DNA of 64,000 nucleotides from an uncultured Saprospiraceae bacterium (GCA_937980645.1 CALJPQ010000009.1:180018-244017), one strand, 5' to 3'. Counted from the stretch's first letter, positions 18,210 through 27,909 are shown. The notes: generated from the letters alone by a model not told the origin. A program made the numbers and translations.

Positions 18210-18545
18210 ATGCGAAAAAACTGGAAACCAGTTCATTGTGTTGCAATGGCTGCGGCTTTGGCGTCGGCGTCTCTCCTCGCTTCGTGTGGCCCAGAGGTGC
18301 CGGCCCACCAAAACGGTGCGCCCGACGGGAAAACCGTTTACCGTCAGCATTGCGTAATATGTCATGGCGCCGATGGAACTTTGGCCCTCAACGGCGCGGC
18401 TGACCTCTCCCGGTCGGCCCTTTCCTTCGAGGAGCGCATCCACCAGATCGCTGTGGGCAAAAATACCATGCCGCCCTTTGGAGGGGTGTTAAAGGAAGAA
18501 GAAATATCGGCCGTGGCTCAGTACATCGAAACACTTCGAAGATGA
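18210..18545 (+). CDS. lipoprotein c-type cytochrome
   Basis: 111 residues with a signal peptide ending in a lipobox (SLLASC). It has one heme site CVICHG and a probable distal heme ligand in NTMPPFGG, as in small class I cytochromes c. Probably a membrane-tethered periplasmic electron carrier. A GTG four codons upstream is an alternative start. The stop overlaps the ATG of the next gene (ATGA), which signals translational coupling to the epimerase. Confidence 0.9.
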   Translation: MRKNWKPVHCVAMAAALASASLLASCGPEVPAHQNGAPDGKTVYRQHCVICHGADGTLALNGAADLSRSALSFEERIHQIAVGKNTMPPFGGVLKEEEISAVAQYIETLRR

Positions 18546-19567
18546 CGAACAACCGCAAAGTCCTGCTTACGGGCGCTACCGGATTTATTGGCGCCTATGT
18601 GTTGCGTTTGCTGCTGCAACGCGGTTATCCGGTGCGCGCGCTGCGCCGCCACACCAGCCCCTCAGATCTGGTACGCGACGTGGCCGACCAGGTCGAATGG
18701 GTCGAAGGCGACATTACCGACCTGTTTGCTTTAGAGGAAGCCTATCAAGGCATTACGCACGTGTGCCATTGCGCGGCGTTGGTGTCGTTTCGCACCTCCG
18801 ACGAGCGCCGCATGATGCGCGTCAACGTAGAGGGTACGGCCAACATGGTCAATTTTGCCCTCGATGCGGGCGTGCAGCATTTCGTACACGTCAGCAGCAT
18901 TGCCGCGTTGGGGCGCGCCGCCAACAGGCCTCAGCTGGACGAAACCTGCACGTGGGTGGACAGCCCCACCAACACGCGCTACGCCGTCAGCAAGTATCTA
19001 TCCGAACAGGAAGTGTGGCGCGCACACGCCGAAGGGCTGCCGGCCGTCATCGTCAACCCTTCGATGGTGCTGGGCAGCGGCTTCTGGCATGTGGGTACGG
19101 GGCGCATCTTCCAGCAGATTTACCGAGGCATGAAACTCTACCCCATGGGCCAAAACGGCTTCGTGGACGTGCGCGACGTGGCGCAGTTCATCGTCCTGAT
19201 GCTGGAGCGCGGCATCCAGGGCGAGCGCTACATCCTGAGCGCACAGGACGTGCTGTTTCGCGACCTGTTTTTCCAGATCGCCGATGCTTTGGGCGTACGC
19301 CGGCCGTTCATCCGCGTAACGCCACTTCTGGCCGAAATCGGCTGGCGCGTCGAATGGCTCAAGTCGCAACTCCTGCGCACCGACCCGCTGCTGACGCGCG
19401 ACAGCGCCCGCGCCTCGATGGGCCGATTCTCCTATTCCAATAAAAAATCGCTTTCTATAGGCGGCTTCACCTATCGCCCGCTCGAGCAGACCATCCGAGA
19501 GACGGCAGTGCAATTCCTGGAAGCAGCCCGAGACGGGTTTTCGCCGAGGGTATTGCCAATGCCATAA
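18542..19567 (+). CDS. NAD-dependent epimerase/dehydratase (extended SDR)
   Basis: 341 residues with the Rossmann motif LLTGATGFIGAYV, the SDR active-site pair YAVSK and a preceding Ser in VSSIAALG. The sequence resembles dihydroflavonol-4-reductase-like and sugar-epimerase-like proteins of Bacteroidota, but the substrate cannot be read from sequence. It overlaps the cytochrome gene by 4 bp. Confidence 0.87.
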   Translation: MTNNRKVLLTGATGFIGAYVLRLLLQRGYPVRALRRHTSPSDLVRDVADQVEWVEGDITDLFALEEAYQGITHVCHCAALVSFRTSDERRMMRVNVEGTANMVNFALDAGVQHFVHVSSIAALGRAANRPQLDETCTWVDSPTNTRYAVSKYLSEQEVWRAHAEGLPAVIVNPSMVLGSGFWHVGTGRIFQQIYRGMKLYPMGQNGFVDVRDVAQFIVLMLERGIQGERYILSAQDVLFRDLFFQIADALGVRRPFIRVTPLLAEIGWRVEWLKSQLLRTDPLLTRDSARASMGRFSYSNKKSLSIGGFTYRPLEQTIRETAVQFLEAARDGFSPRVLPMP

Positions 19568-19727
19568 GGCGGAAAGCACACGGGTTGTCCGACGGGCCCC
19601 CCTAAAACAAGCGAAGGTGAATGCCCCTTCAACGGCTTTTGGGCAGCGGTGGCGGCACATTCTTTCGATGTAGCTAAACGGGCGCGTATGAACCTTCAGA
19701 AAAGCACCGCATCTGCTGAAGTACAGG

Positions 19728-20957
19728 CTATTGTGTAGGGTCCGCTACATAGCCTACAAATAGCATGGTGTTGGTCGGGATGTGGCGTAATACCAATACA
19801 AAAGGCTTATCGAACCAGAACTGAGGTGGAACAGAGGTTATGCCAAAACCAATGGATGTTACGGCGGCGCCTTCAGCACCTTTTTCATCCACATTCAAGA
19901 CGGCCTTGTGCTTAACCTGACTGATAAAGATGTTCTTGCCACTCGGGCTTGTGCCTATGGGCGTGAAATCTGCATCGCGTTCGGAGAAGGGGGCCCGAAT
20001 GCCTAGCGCTTCCATGCTTTTTATCAGGTCGTTTTCATAAGACAGGTTCAGCTTAGGGAAGAGCACCTCGGCCCGACCATAAACGATGCTATCGTACAAG
20101 GCTCGCCAGCGCTGAGGCGTCAGGTTGAGATGCCATTGAGGGTCTGAATTACCCCATCCGGGCTGAATGAGGCTCAGGCTGTACGTCGAGTCGCGGAAGG
20201 GAAGGTCCACCACTTGAAATTGCGATGTAACGGCGAAGGTGAACGTGCGGTCTGCATAGACGAAGTCTGCCTGCACCTTAGAGCCGTCTGCGCGGGTAAA
20301 GGGCGCTTTGCGTGTGAGCTCGGTAGCAAAACCCGTAGCCCAGTCCGCTTTGAAGTGCAGCGCATTGATGAGGAAGGCCACATCGAGTGGTGTTATCTGG
20401 TCTAATATCTTGTCAATTTTGCCCTTCGTGCTGGTTTTCACCCAGCCGTTGATGTGCTCAAGGGCCTGCTGGACGGCGCTGAAATTGAGGTTGTCGGCGC
20501 CGCTGTGGTAGTATTGTTGGAGGGTTTGCAGGAAAGACTCTTTCACCGTGATGCGCTTGGCGTCGTAGAAGTACCGGTTAGCGACCGTAACGGTCGGGTG
20601 CCCGCTTTGCTTGGTGAGCAGCGCATCTAAGTGGCGATAGCCGGAGTTGAGGTCGCTATTTGTCCAGCCACTACAGCCTAGAAAGGCCTGCAACTCCTCG
20701 GCAGTCCTTCCGCGCGCGCCGTTGACGGCCATGGAGAACGCCGTCTGGATGCTGTACGGTGAAAGCAGCACATTCTGCTTGGGCTTTGCCAACTGCTCCT
20801 GGCGGAAAAGCGCCCAGCCTACGACCTGGCTCATTTGGGCAACGTTGGCCACCTGATTTGGCGAAATAGGAGATGGCAAGGGCTCAACACTTTTTTTACA
20901 GCCGAAAGAGTTCCAAAGGATCGAGATCACTACGGATAGAACAACGCTATTTTTCAT
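19728..20957 (-). CDS. serpin family serine protease inhibitor, exported
   Basis: 409 residues. An N-terminal signal (MKNSVVLSVVISILWNSFGC) ends in a Cys that may be lipidated, although the box (SFGC) is atypical. The serpin fold is recognisable: NVLLSPYSIQTAFSMAVNGARG, LINALHFKADWATGF, the hinge NVDEKGAEGAAVTS and the closing KPFVLVLRHIPTNTMLFVG. The reactive loop has the same length as in alpha-1-antitrypsin. By alignment the P1-P1' pair is Thr-Ser (GIT-SVPP). Serpins trap serine or cysteine proteases irreversibly; the target here is unknown. No TAnnTTTG box was seen upstream. Confidence 0.94.
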   Translation of the reverse strand: MKNSVVLSVVISILWNSFGCKKSVEPLPSPISPNQVANVAQMSQVVGWALFRQEQLAKPKQNVLLSPYSIQTAFSMAVNGARGRTAEELQAFLGCSGWTNSDLNSGYRHLDALLTKQSGHPTVTVANRYFYDAKRITVKESFLQTLQQYYHSGADNLNFSAVQQALEHINGWVKTSTKGKIDKILDQITPLDVAFLINALHFKADWATGFATELTRKAPFTRADGSKVQADFVYADRTFTFAVTSQFQVVDLPFRDSTYSLSLIQPGWGNSDPQWHLNLTPQRWRALYDSIVYGRAEVLFPKLNLSYENDLIKSMEALGIRAPFSERDADFTPIGTSPSGKNIFISQVKHKAVLNVDEKGAEGAAVTSIGFGITSVPPQFWFDKPFVLVLRHIPTNTMLFVGYVADPTQ

Positions 20958-21127
20958 AGAGAATATTTTTTATTAGAAGAGAAGACTCACCCGATGCTCC
21001 AAATGCTGCGCTTAGCATAATTACAAAGACAGCTGTCAATGCTTTAAGGGTTGGCTAAAATGTTAAAGTAACGGGCTGCCGTCTGCCTGGCACATTTTTG
21101 GCTGTGTGGATAGTGCTCTTTAAAGCG

Positions 21128-21343
21128 CTAAAACGATGCGCTGGGAAGTTCTACCGTTTTGGAAATTGAGTCCTCCTCCAAAAAGCGCGTGTAATCCCGT
21201 GAACTGCGCTTTTCTTTTTCAATCCGCCTTGCGGCTGCCCGGGCTTCCCTCCAGGCAGCCGTTTTTTTTCTCGACCACTGAGAACCAACGGTGTTGACCA
21301 CTACGGCCTTGGTATATGCGGTTTCTCGGGAGTTTGCGCCCAT
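21128..21343 (-). CDS. small basic hypothetical protein
   Basis: A 71-residue frame (96 if the upstream ATG at 21418 is used) starting MGANSRETAYTKAVVVNTVG. It is rich in Arg, Lys and Glu with an Ala/Arg helix (AWREARAAARRIEKEKR). No family, no clear promoter box and no clear ribosome site. It lies divergent to porP. It could be a chance frame. Confidence 0.35.
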   Translation of the reverse strand: MGANSRETAYTKAVVVNTVGSQWSRKKTAAWREARAAARRIEKEKRSSRDYTRFLEEDSISKTVELPSASF

Positions 21344-21396
21344 GAGTTCGCGTTTCAAAGGCAATGTTGCTGGCAGCGGGAGTGCCGGATAAGCCC

Positions 21397-21404
21397 TACT
21401 TTTG
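21397..21404 (+). promoter_or_regulatory. -7 box TACTTTTG
   Basis: TACTTTTG, 31 bp before the ATG of the PorP/SprF gene at 21436. Confidence 0.55.
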
Positions 21405-21435
21405 GCGGCGCTAAACAAAGGCGCGCATTGGGCTT

Positions 21436-22491
21436 ATGGCATTTCGACTTCTGGCCACAGGGATGTTCTGGCTGCTTCTGGTGTCCGACCTTTTAGGGCA
21501 AGACCCTCGTTTTTCGCAGTTTTACGCCTCGCCGTGGAACCTCAACCCGGCGCTTACGGGTGCCTTCGAAGGCCGCTGGCGCGCCACGGCCAACTACCGT
21601 GACCAATGGAGCAGCATTCTGTCGCCCGTGCCGTTTCGCACGTATTCGGCGGCAGCCGACGTGCGCTTCGACGTAGGCGCTTACGACCACTTCGCCATCG
21701 GCGTCGGAGCACTGCACGACGAAGCGGGTACCGCGCGCTTTTCGCAGAACAAGGCCCATCTGGGCGGCGCTTTTCTGAAGCAAATCAGTGGTGGCCCGCG
21801 CCGGACAGCCCACGTACTGAGCGCCGGAGCGCAACTGGGCTTTGGCCAAAACAGCGCCGACTGGGGCAGGGTATGGTTCAGCCGCCAGTTTGACCCTCTG
21901 CAGGAGCAGCCCGACTTCAACGCACCTAATGGAGAGCCGAATGCTCAGGGCAACTCCAGGCCGTACTTAGATTTTAATGCTGGCCTGCTGTGGTACGCTG
22001 TATCGCCGCGCAACGACGGCTTCTGGACGCTGGGCATTGCCTGGCATCACCTCAATCGGCCCAACGTAGCCCTGCTGGCCGACAACCCCAGCGAGCGCCT
22101 CTACCTGCGCTGGACGATGCACGCCGGCGGCTTGCTGCCCCTTAGTGAACAAATGGGCCTGATGCCCGCCCTGCTCCTGATGAGCCAAGGCCCTGCCCGC
22201 GAGCTGAATGCTGGCGCTGCCATTCGCTATTCCAACGGTGACCGCAACGAGCTGGCCCTGCGCGCCGGAGCGTGGGCGCGCGTCGTGAACCGCCTCCACC
22301 AGGGCGTGCAAACCGACGCCGTGATAGCCGTCGTCATGCTCGAACTGGAACGCTGGATGCTGGGCCTCAGCTACGACATGACCACCTCCTCGCTGGCGCG
22401 CGTCAACAATTCGCGCGGCGCCTTCGAGTTGTCGCTCACCTACTACCACCCAGCCGTGCGGCGCTCGCGCGTCGTATGCCCGCGGTTTTAA
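21436..22491 (+). CDS. PorP/SprF family type IX secretion membrane protein
   Basis: 351 residues. A signal peptide (MAFRLLATGMFWLLLVSDLLGQ) precedes the family opening DPRFSQFYASPWNLNPALTGAFEGRW, followed by alternating beta-strand segments of an outer-membrane barrel. PorP/SprF proteins help attach or export T9SS substrates that carry type B C-terminal domains. No such substrate gene is adjacent, so it is an orphan copy. The methyltransferase gene follows closely. Confidence 0.92.
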   Translation: MAFRLLATGMFWLLLVSDLLGQDPRFSQFYASPWNLNPALTGAFEGRWRATANYRDQWSSILSPVPFRTYSAAADVRFDVGAYDHFAIGVGALHDEAGTARFSQNKAHLGGAFLKQISGGPRRTAHVLSAGAQLGFGQNSADWGRVWFSRQFDPLQEQPDFNAPNGEPNAQGNSRPYLDFNAGLLWYAVSPRNDGFWTLGIAWHHLNRPNVALLADNPSERLYLRWTMHAGGLLPLSEQMGLMPALLLMSQGPARELNAGAAIRYSNGDRNELALRAGAWARVVNRLHQGVQTDAVIAVVMLELERWMLGLSYDMTTSSLARVNNSRGAFELSLTYYHPAVRRSRVVCPRF

Positions 22492-22563
22492 ATGCCTGTC
22501 TTTCGGGCTGATGACTGCTATTTTGCCTATCCATTTTTTGCTGTCTCTGGGAAACACCCGCAC

Positions 22564-23409
22564 ATGAACCTGAAGTTTTTACTGCCTACGTTTCGCAACC
22601 GCTACTGCTTTGTGCAAGCCTGTCTGGAGCGCTATGCCCCACCTGCTGGGGGTGGGCCTGTTGTGTCGCAAGCGCTCAATCTGGGCACGGGCGAAGGCGA
22701 CTACGACCGAATGCTGGCCACCTACTGCCAACAGGTGGTGGGCTGCGACGTCAACGAAGACGACCTGGCCTGCGCCCGCGCCGTGAATGCCGACGTGCCC
22801 AATGTAACCTACGAGAACAACGACGCTCTGAACCTGAGTTACCCGGATGAGGCCTTTGGCTTAGTTGTCTCGTGCGAGGTCATCGAACACGTGGGCGAGC
22901 CGCGTCGCATGCTGGCCGAAATTTATCGCGTGCTGCGCCCGGGCGGACGGGTGTTCCTGACATTCCCTAACCGCGGTTTTCCCTTTACTTACGACCCCAT
23001 TAATTACCTCTGGCTGCGCCTGCGCAAGCCGCACCAGCGCGAGTACGCCATCGCACAGGGCGCCTACGCCTTCGGGCATACGTACCTGATTGACCGCCGC
23101 GAGTTTCTACAATGGGTGCGAGAACAGGGCTTTGAGGTGCTGGAACAGCGCGGCCTGAGCCATTACTTAGTTGGCCTGTTGGAAATGTACCACACTGGTT
23201 TGCTGCAGCGTCTGCTCAAGCGCAATGCCCAAAATACGACGGATACACAGTCGCCTTCCATTGCCATACAACCGCGCAGCAGCCAACCGCCCCGCCTGGT
23301 TGTGCTCACCGATGCTATTTTGTGGCTCGACCGCGTGCTGTTCGGCTGGTCGAGCGCCAGCGTAGGCGTAGGAGTGGTGTTGGTGAAACCTGAAAAGCCC
23401 AACGCCTGA
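22564..23409 (+). CDS. class I SAM-dependent methyltransferase
   Basis: 281 residues. Motif I is ALNLGTGEGDYDRML, the acidic end of motif II is VVGCDVNEDDL, and SCEVIEHVGEPRRMLAEIYRVLRPGGRVFLTFPN is the usual motif IV-VI run of methyltransferase type 11. Substrate unknown. The start at 22564 (MNLKFLLPTFRNRY) is preferred; an ATG directly after the porP stop (22492) would add 24 residues that look like leader. It may be co-transcribed with porP and with the GT-C gene 30 bp downstream. Confidence 0.87.
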   Translation: MNLKFLLPTFRNRYCFVQACLERYAPPAGGGPVVSQALNLGTGEGDYDRMLATYCQQVVGCDVNEDDLACARAVNADVPNVTYENNDALNLSYPDEAFGLVVSCEVIEHVGEPRRMLAEIYRVLRPGGRVFLTFPNRGFPFTYDPINYLWLRLRKPHQREYAIAQGAYAFGHTYLIDRREFLQWVREQGFEVLEQRGLSHYLVGLLEMYHTGLLQRLLKRNAQNTTDTQSPSIAIQPRSSQPPRLVVLTDAILWLDRVLFGWSSASVGVGVVLVKPEKPNA

Positions 23410-23439
23410 ACTTTTCATTAAAACCAACGCGAAGCAATC

Positions 23440-25386
23440 ATGGCCAAACCGCAAAAAAAGACCGCTAAGACCGCCGCCAGGCCCTCCGCCGCTGCTGAAA
23501 GCCGCCCGCCCAAACGCAGCCCTAATTGGGCCGGATTCTTGGAGCAATGGGAACGCCTCCTCAACGCCCGATGGGTGTGGGTTTCGGCGGCTATCTTCTT
23601 AGTTTCCTTAGTCATCCGATACACCTACTTCCATGAAGCTCGCCAATCGCCGGCCAGTACCCTGCACACTTGGAACAGCAGCGATATGGAATTTTACGAC
23701 GCCGTAGCCAAACGGCTGGCCTCGGGCGACTGGCTGCTGGACACCGCCATGCAACCCTACCACACCTGGCACAACGAGGTGGCGCAACTCGTGTTTGAAC
23801 GACGCCCCGAAGAAGCCCAGGCATATTACCAACGTTACCCCAAACCCGACAGCCTCGGCGGCGGCATTGACACGCTAGCCGCCCGCAAAGCCTTTATTTC
23901 CAATAAAATGGGCGGGAAAACCTTCTACCAGGACCCGCTATATGCCTACCTGATTGCGTTCACCTACAAAATCACCGGAACGACTGACCCGCGCTGGGTG
24001 TACGCCTGGCAAATACTGCTGGGGGCGCTGATGAACGTGTTGGTCTTCTGGCTGGGGCGCATGCTTTTCGGCCCGTTAGCTGGGCTTTTGGGCGCAATGT
24101 TGGTCATGGTTTCCGGGCCAGTAATGGTGTATGAAATGACGCTACTGCGCTCGACCCTGACGGCTTTCCTGACGGTGCTCTCGCTGTATGCCTATGTGCG
24201 CACTCTGAATTGGCCCACGTTAGGCAATGCTATTGGGCTGGGCGTGGTAGCCGCTATTTCCATGCTCAACCAGTCCTATTTCCTGGCTTTCTGGCTGCCA
24301 GCATTTGTCTGGTTGGCCTGGCAATTGCGCGCCCAGCGCCAGCTGATGTGGAAAACGGTAGGTATCACCATAGCTGCCTGGCTGCTGGCCCTGTCGCCAC
24401 TTTTCTATCGCAACGCCGCTGTAGGGGCGCCCTTGACGGCGTTTTCGGGCGCCGGCCCCATCATTTACGTGAGCTATAATGGCCCTACGGCTCACCCTCT
24501 GGAGCCTAATTTTTGGGATGCCAAAACGACGGTGGACCTGTTTCTCAAAAGTGAGGGCTCGCTGCTCAAAGCCATTCCTGTCTGTTTGGAGGCCTTTCCT
24601 TCGTCCGGCGAACTGTGGCGCGTGTATCGCGAGAAGATTCAGAGCCTGTTCATCTGGATGGAAATTCCGAACAACATCAGCTATTACATGTACCGGCAGT
24701 TTTCGCCCATGCTGGCGGCCCTGCCTGCACCGTATTACTGGATAGCGCCGCTGGGCTTGGTGGGGTTTGTGCTGGGCTTTTGGCGCTTGCGGCGCGATTT
24801 TCTGCCTTATTTCTGCATGATGGCCGTCAGTGCCTTGCCGCTCTTTTTGAGCACCAGCGTAGCGCGTTATCGCACACCGTTTGTGGTGCTCATGACTTTG
24901 CTGGCCGCCTATGTCGTTGTGATCTTTGTCAGAATGCTATTAGAAAGGCAGTTTAAGGCTGTCGCCTTTTCGGCTCTACTGCTGATAGGCGCTGCAGTGT
25001 TCACATGGAACATCCGGGAGCGGCGGTTTTTCCCGTTTTACCCCAACGACATCATGCCCGTTTACCTTATTCATTATTCCAATCGGCTGGTACAGCTGGA
25101 GCTGGAAAAAAAATATTCGGAGTACACTGCGCTACTGAGCGAGTTTCTGGGTTATCTGCCCGATTATTTCTACGAGCTAAACGTCAATTCCCGCCTACGC
25201 CAGACCAACGAGGCCAATTGTTGTCGCTTTGTGGCGCGCTTCTTCGAAATGCAGTCCATCTTCATGGGCGAAACAGGCCGTACCGACGAGGCGCGCAAAT
25301 ACGGCGAACGCGCCCAAATCCTGCGCACGTTGGCCGACGAGTTTGACCAGCGGCTGGAAATGAAGAAAAAAATGCAATCGCAATAA
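23440..25386 (+). CDS. GT-C (family 39-like) membrane glycosyltransferase
   Basis: 648 residues with about 10-12 predicted membrane helices. A Lys/Ala-rich cytoplasmic tail (1-45) precedes the first helix (VSAAIFLVSLVIRY). The loop after it has SSDMEFYDAVAKRLASGDW, the acidic position typical of dolichyl/undecaprenyl-phosphate-sugar dependent transferases (PMT/ArnT clan). The C-terminal 120 residues are soluble and helical. Probably adds a sugar to an envelope component; acceptor unknown. It starts 30 bp after the methyltransferase stop. Confidence 0.8.
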   Translation: MAKPQKKTAKTAARPSAAAESRPPKRSPNWAGFLEQWERLLNARWVWVSAAIFLVSLVIRYTYFHEARQSPASTLHTWNSSDMEFYDAVAKRLASGDWLLDTAMQPYHTWHNEVAQLVFERRPEEAQAYYQRYPKPDSLGGGIDTLAARKAFISNKMGGKTFYQDPLYAYLIAFTYKITGTTDPRWVYAWQILLGALMNVLVFWLGRMLFGPLAGLLGAMLVMVSGPVMVYEMTLLRSTLTAFLTVLSLYAYVRTLNWPTLGNAIGLGVVAAISMLNQSYFLAFWLPAFVWLAWQLRAQRQLMWKTVGITIAAWLLALSPLFYRNAAVGAPLTAFSGAGPIIYVSYNGPTAHPLEPNFWDAKTTVDLFLKSEGSLLKAIPVCLEAFPSSGELWRVYREKIQSLFIWMEIPNNISYYMYRQFSPMLAALPAPYYWIAPLGLVGFVLGFWRLRRDFLPYFCMMAVSALPLFLSTSVARYRTPFVVLMTLLAAYVVVIFVRMLLERQFKAVAFSALLLIGAAVFTWNIRERRFFPFYPNDIMPVYLIHYSNRLVQLELEKKYSEYTALLSEFLGYLPDYFYELNVNSRLRQTNEANCCRFVARFFEMQSIFMGETGRTDEARKYGERAQILRTLADEFDQRLEMKKKMQSQ

Positions 25387-25459
25387 GCAACCGCAAAAGG
25401 CCTCCTTTGCCCGTCATCGCGGTGCGCTCATTATCTCACGTTCAACCTTTTCGCATACC

Positions 25460-27370
25460 ATGAAAAAGTGTCTGCTCCTTTGCTCGCTTCTTGCTGCCGT
25501 TGCTTTCAACGCTTTGGCGCAAACCAGCCTGCTGAAAATTACGCCCGAACGCCCACAACCCGGCAAACTATTACTATTAGAATACGACTTGGCGAAAAGC
25601 CCGCTGGCCAACAGCACCGAACCAGTGGAAATGGTCGTGCACGAATACGCCGCCGAGCAACTCCGCACTCTACCTGTTCATGCCTACCGCGATGCACAGC
25701 GCCTGCACGGGCACGTTAACCCGAGCGAAGATGCCGCCGTGTTGCTTATCACTTTCAGAGCCGGCGAACGCATGGACAACAACCAGGGCCAGGGCTATTT
25801 CATCTACCTGCACAACGCCAAGGGCGAAGTGCTGCCCACCAGCTGGGCCGCCCATGCCGTCGTGTATCGCGACTGGGGCCAAGTGGCCGGATTAGACCGC
25901 AAGGCCAATATCGCTCAGGAACTCTTCGAACGCGCCTTTAAGGCCGATGCCCGACTGAAAAACACCTTTGCCTCGGCCTACGCCAACTGCCTACTGGCCG
26001 TCAAACGCGGCGACGACGGCAAAAAAGAAGTCTTAGAGGTGTTAAAAGCCGCTGCCACCAACCCCCAAACCTCAGAAAAAGAATTGGTGGCCATCTCGCG
26101 CCTTCTCGACCGATTAAACGCTACCGATGAGGCCAACCAATTACGCGAACGCATGAAACGCGAGTACCCAAAAGGCATCTACGCCCGGCAGACGCGCCAG
26201 CGCGAAATACGCACCATGACCGAAACTGCCCAAATAGAGCAGGCTATTGAGAAGTACCAAAAAGACTTCCCGCCCAACACCCACGAAGAAAAACAGGAAC
26301 TCAGCCAACTGTACAGCCTCCTGGCCACCAAAGCCCTTGGCGAAAAAAACTGGGACAAAGCCAAAGCATACGCCGCCCAAATGACGCCCGATGCCCGCGC
26401 CAGCCTCTACAACAACACCGCCTGGGAACTGGCGGAAAATGGCGAACACTTAGACCAGGCCCTCGCCATGGCAAAGGAGGCCACTCAATGGGCCGAAAGC
26501 GAACTGAGCAACCCTCAGGCGCCCAAACCACCCTACATGCCCTATGCCGACTGGGAGGAAAACCTGCGCTTCGCCTTCGCGCAGTATGCCGACACGTATG
26601 CCTTTGTCCTTAGCCAACAAGGCCAACACGACACCGCCCTGGCCTATCAAACGCGCGTCGTCGAGTACAGCAAAGGCAAAGAAGCCGAACTCAACGAACG
26701 CTATACCAAGTACCTGGAGCAAGTCAAATCGCCCGAACTGCGCTACCGCCTCGAAGGCTTCATCATGCAAGGCAACGCCACCCCGGCCATGAAGGAGCAG
26801 TTCAAACGCCTCTATACCGCCGAAGACAAATCCGCCGCCGGCGCCGAGGCCTACCTAGCCCAATTAGAAAAAAAGGCCCGCGAACACCAGAAAAAAGAAC
26901 TGGCTAACAAAATGATTGACCAGCCCGCCCCCACCTTCCGACTGAAAAACCTCGCCGGCAAAGAAGTCAGCCTTGAAGAACTGCGCGGCAAAGTGGTCGT
27001 CATTGATTTCTGGGCCACCTGGTGTGGCCCTTGCAAAGCCTCCTTCCCCGGCATGCAAAAAGCCCAGGACCTCTACAAAAACGACCCCGAGGTGGTCTTC
27101 CTCTTCGTGGACACCTGGGAAAGCGCCGCCAACAAAGAGAAAAACGCCGCCGATTTCATCAGCAGCAAAGGCTACACCTTCGAAGTGCTTATGGACAACG
27201 ACAACCAGGTCGTAACTGCCTACGGCGTCGCCGGTATCCCAACTAAGTTCGTCGTAGACAAACAAGGCCGCATCCGCTTCAAAAGCATCGGCTTCTCCGG
27301 CGACAACGACGCCCTCGTCGCCGAAATGCAAAATATGGTGGAATTGGTCAAAACCACCTCGGCAAAGTGA
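25460..27370 (+). CDS. exported TlpA-like thioredoxin domain protein
   Basis: 636 residues. Signal peptide MKKCLLLCSLLAAVAFNALAQ, an N-terminal beta region, a long helical TPR-like middle (about 150-480), then a redoxin/TlpA domain from about 490 with the active site VVIDFWATWCGPCKASFPGM and the cis-Pro loop GVAGIPTKFVVD. It should act as a periplasmic thiol-disulfide oxidoreductase. Large TlpA fusions of this kind are common in Bacteroidota. The REP-like hairpin begins 27 bp after the stop. Confidence 0.9.
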   Translation: MKKCLLLCSLLAAVAFNALAQTSLLKITPERPQPGKLLLLEYDLAKSPLANSTEPVEMVVHEYAAEQLRTLPVHAYRDAQRLHGHVNPSEDAAVLLITFRAGERMDNNQGQGYFIYLHNAKGEVLPTSWAAHAVVYRDWGQVAGLDRKANIAQELFERAFKADARLKNTFASAYANCLLAVKRGDDGKKEVLEVLKAAATNPQTSEKELVAISRLLDRLNATDEANQLRERMKREYPKGIYARQTRQREIRTMTETAQIEQAIEKYQKDFPPNTHEEKQELSQLYSLLATKALGEKNWDKAKAYAAQMTPDARASLYNNTAWELAENGEHLDQALAMAKEATQWAESELSNPQAPKPPYMPYADWEENLRFAFAQYADTYAFVLSQQGQHDTALAYQTRVVEYSKGKEAELNERYTKYLEQVKSPELRYRLEGFIMQGNATPAMKEQFKRLYTAEDKSAAGAEAYLAQLEKKAREHQKKELANKMIDQPAPTFRLKNLAGKEVSLEELRGKVVVIDFWATWCGPCKASFPGMQKAQDLYKNDPEVVFLFVDTWESAANKEKNAADFISSKGYTFEVLMDNDNQVVTAYGVAGIPTKFVVDKQGRIRFKSIGFSGDNDALVAEMQNMVELVKTTSAK

Positions 27371-27396
27371 AACGCGAAAAGCAATAAAAAAAGTAG

Positions 27397-27447
27397 CTTC
27401 GGCGAGGCTCCTGCCTCGCCGAAGCCCATTCCCAGGGTTCCACCCTG
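27397..27447. repeat. REP-like hairpin repeat, copy 1
   Basis: A perfect 11-bp stem (CTTCGGCGAGG / CCTCGCCGAAG) with loop CTCCTG, followed by CCCATTCCCAGGGTTCCACCC. A second copy lies on the other side of the thioesterase gene in the same orientation. Confidence 0.75.
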
Positions 27448-27466
27448 ACCGGCGACAGGCAAACAC

Positions 27467-27904
27467 ATGAAATCTCCTTTTCAAATCCCCGTCAGTGTGC
27501 GATGGGCCGACCTGGACCCTAACGGGCACGTGCGCCATTCAGTATATTACGATTGGGGCGCCTCGGTGCGCATGGCCTTCCTGTCGGCCCAAGGCCTGAC
27601 CATCGAGCGCATGGCAGCGGAGGGTTTTGGGCCTATTCTTTTCCGCGAAGAAGCCGTCTTCCGGCGCGAGGTGCGCTACGGCGATGAACTCAGCATGAGC
27701 CTGTTGTTGGCCAAAGCCCGCCCCGATGGCTCGCGCTTTACTTTTCGTCATGACCTGGTGCGCGCCGACGGTACACTATGCGCCGTCATCACTGTGGACG
27801 GAGCATGGTTAGATTTGCACCGCCGAAAACTGACCGTGCCACCAGCCGCAGTGGCGGAAATGTTCGCCCTGTGGCCCAAAACGGACGATTTCACTTCGCT
27901 CTAA
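27467..27904 (+). CDS. hotdog-fold acyl-CoA thioesterase
   Basis: 145 residues of the 4-hydroxybenzoyl-CoA thioesterase type. The active-site region VRWADLDPNGHVRHSVYYDW has the expected Asp and the D-x-N-x-H arrangement; the later RREVRYGDELSM and DLVRADGTLCAV strands fit the family. It probably hydrolyses acyl-CoA in the cytosol; the specific substrate is not evident. The gene is bracketed by two copies of a REP-like repeat. Confidence 0.86.
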   Translation: MKSPFQIPVSVRWADLDPNGHVRHSVYYDWGASVRMAFLSAQGLTIERMAAEGFGPILFREEAVFRREVRYGDELSMSLLLAKARPDGSRFTFRHDLVRADGTLCAVITVDGAWLDLHRRKLTVPPAAVAEMFALWPKTDDFTSL

Positions 27905-27909
27905 GCTCT

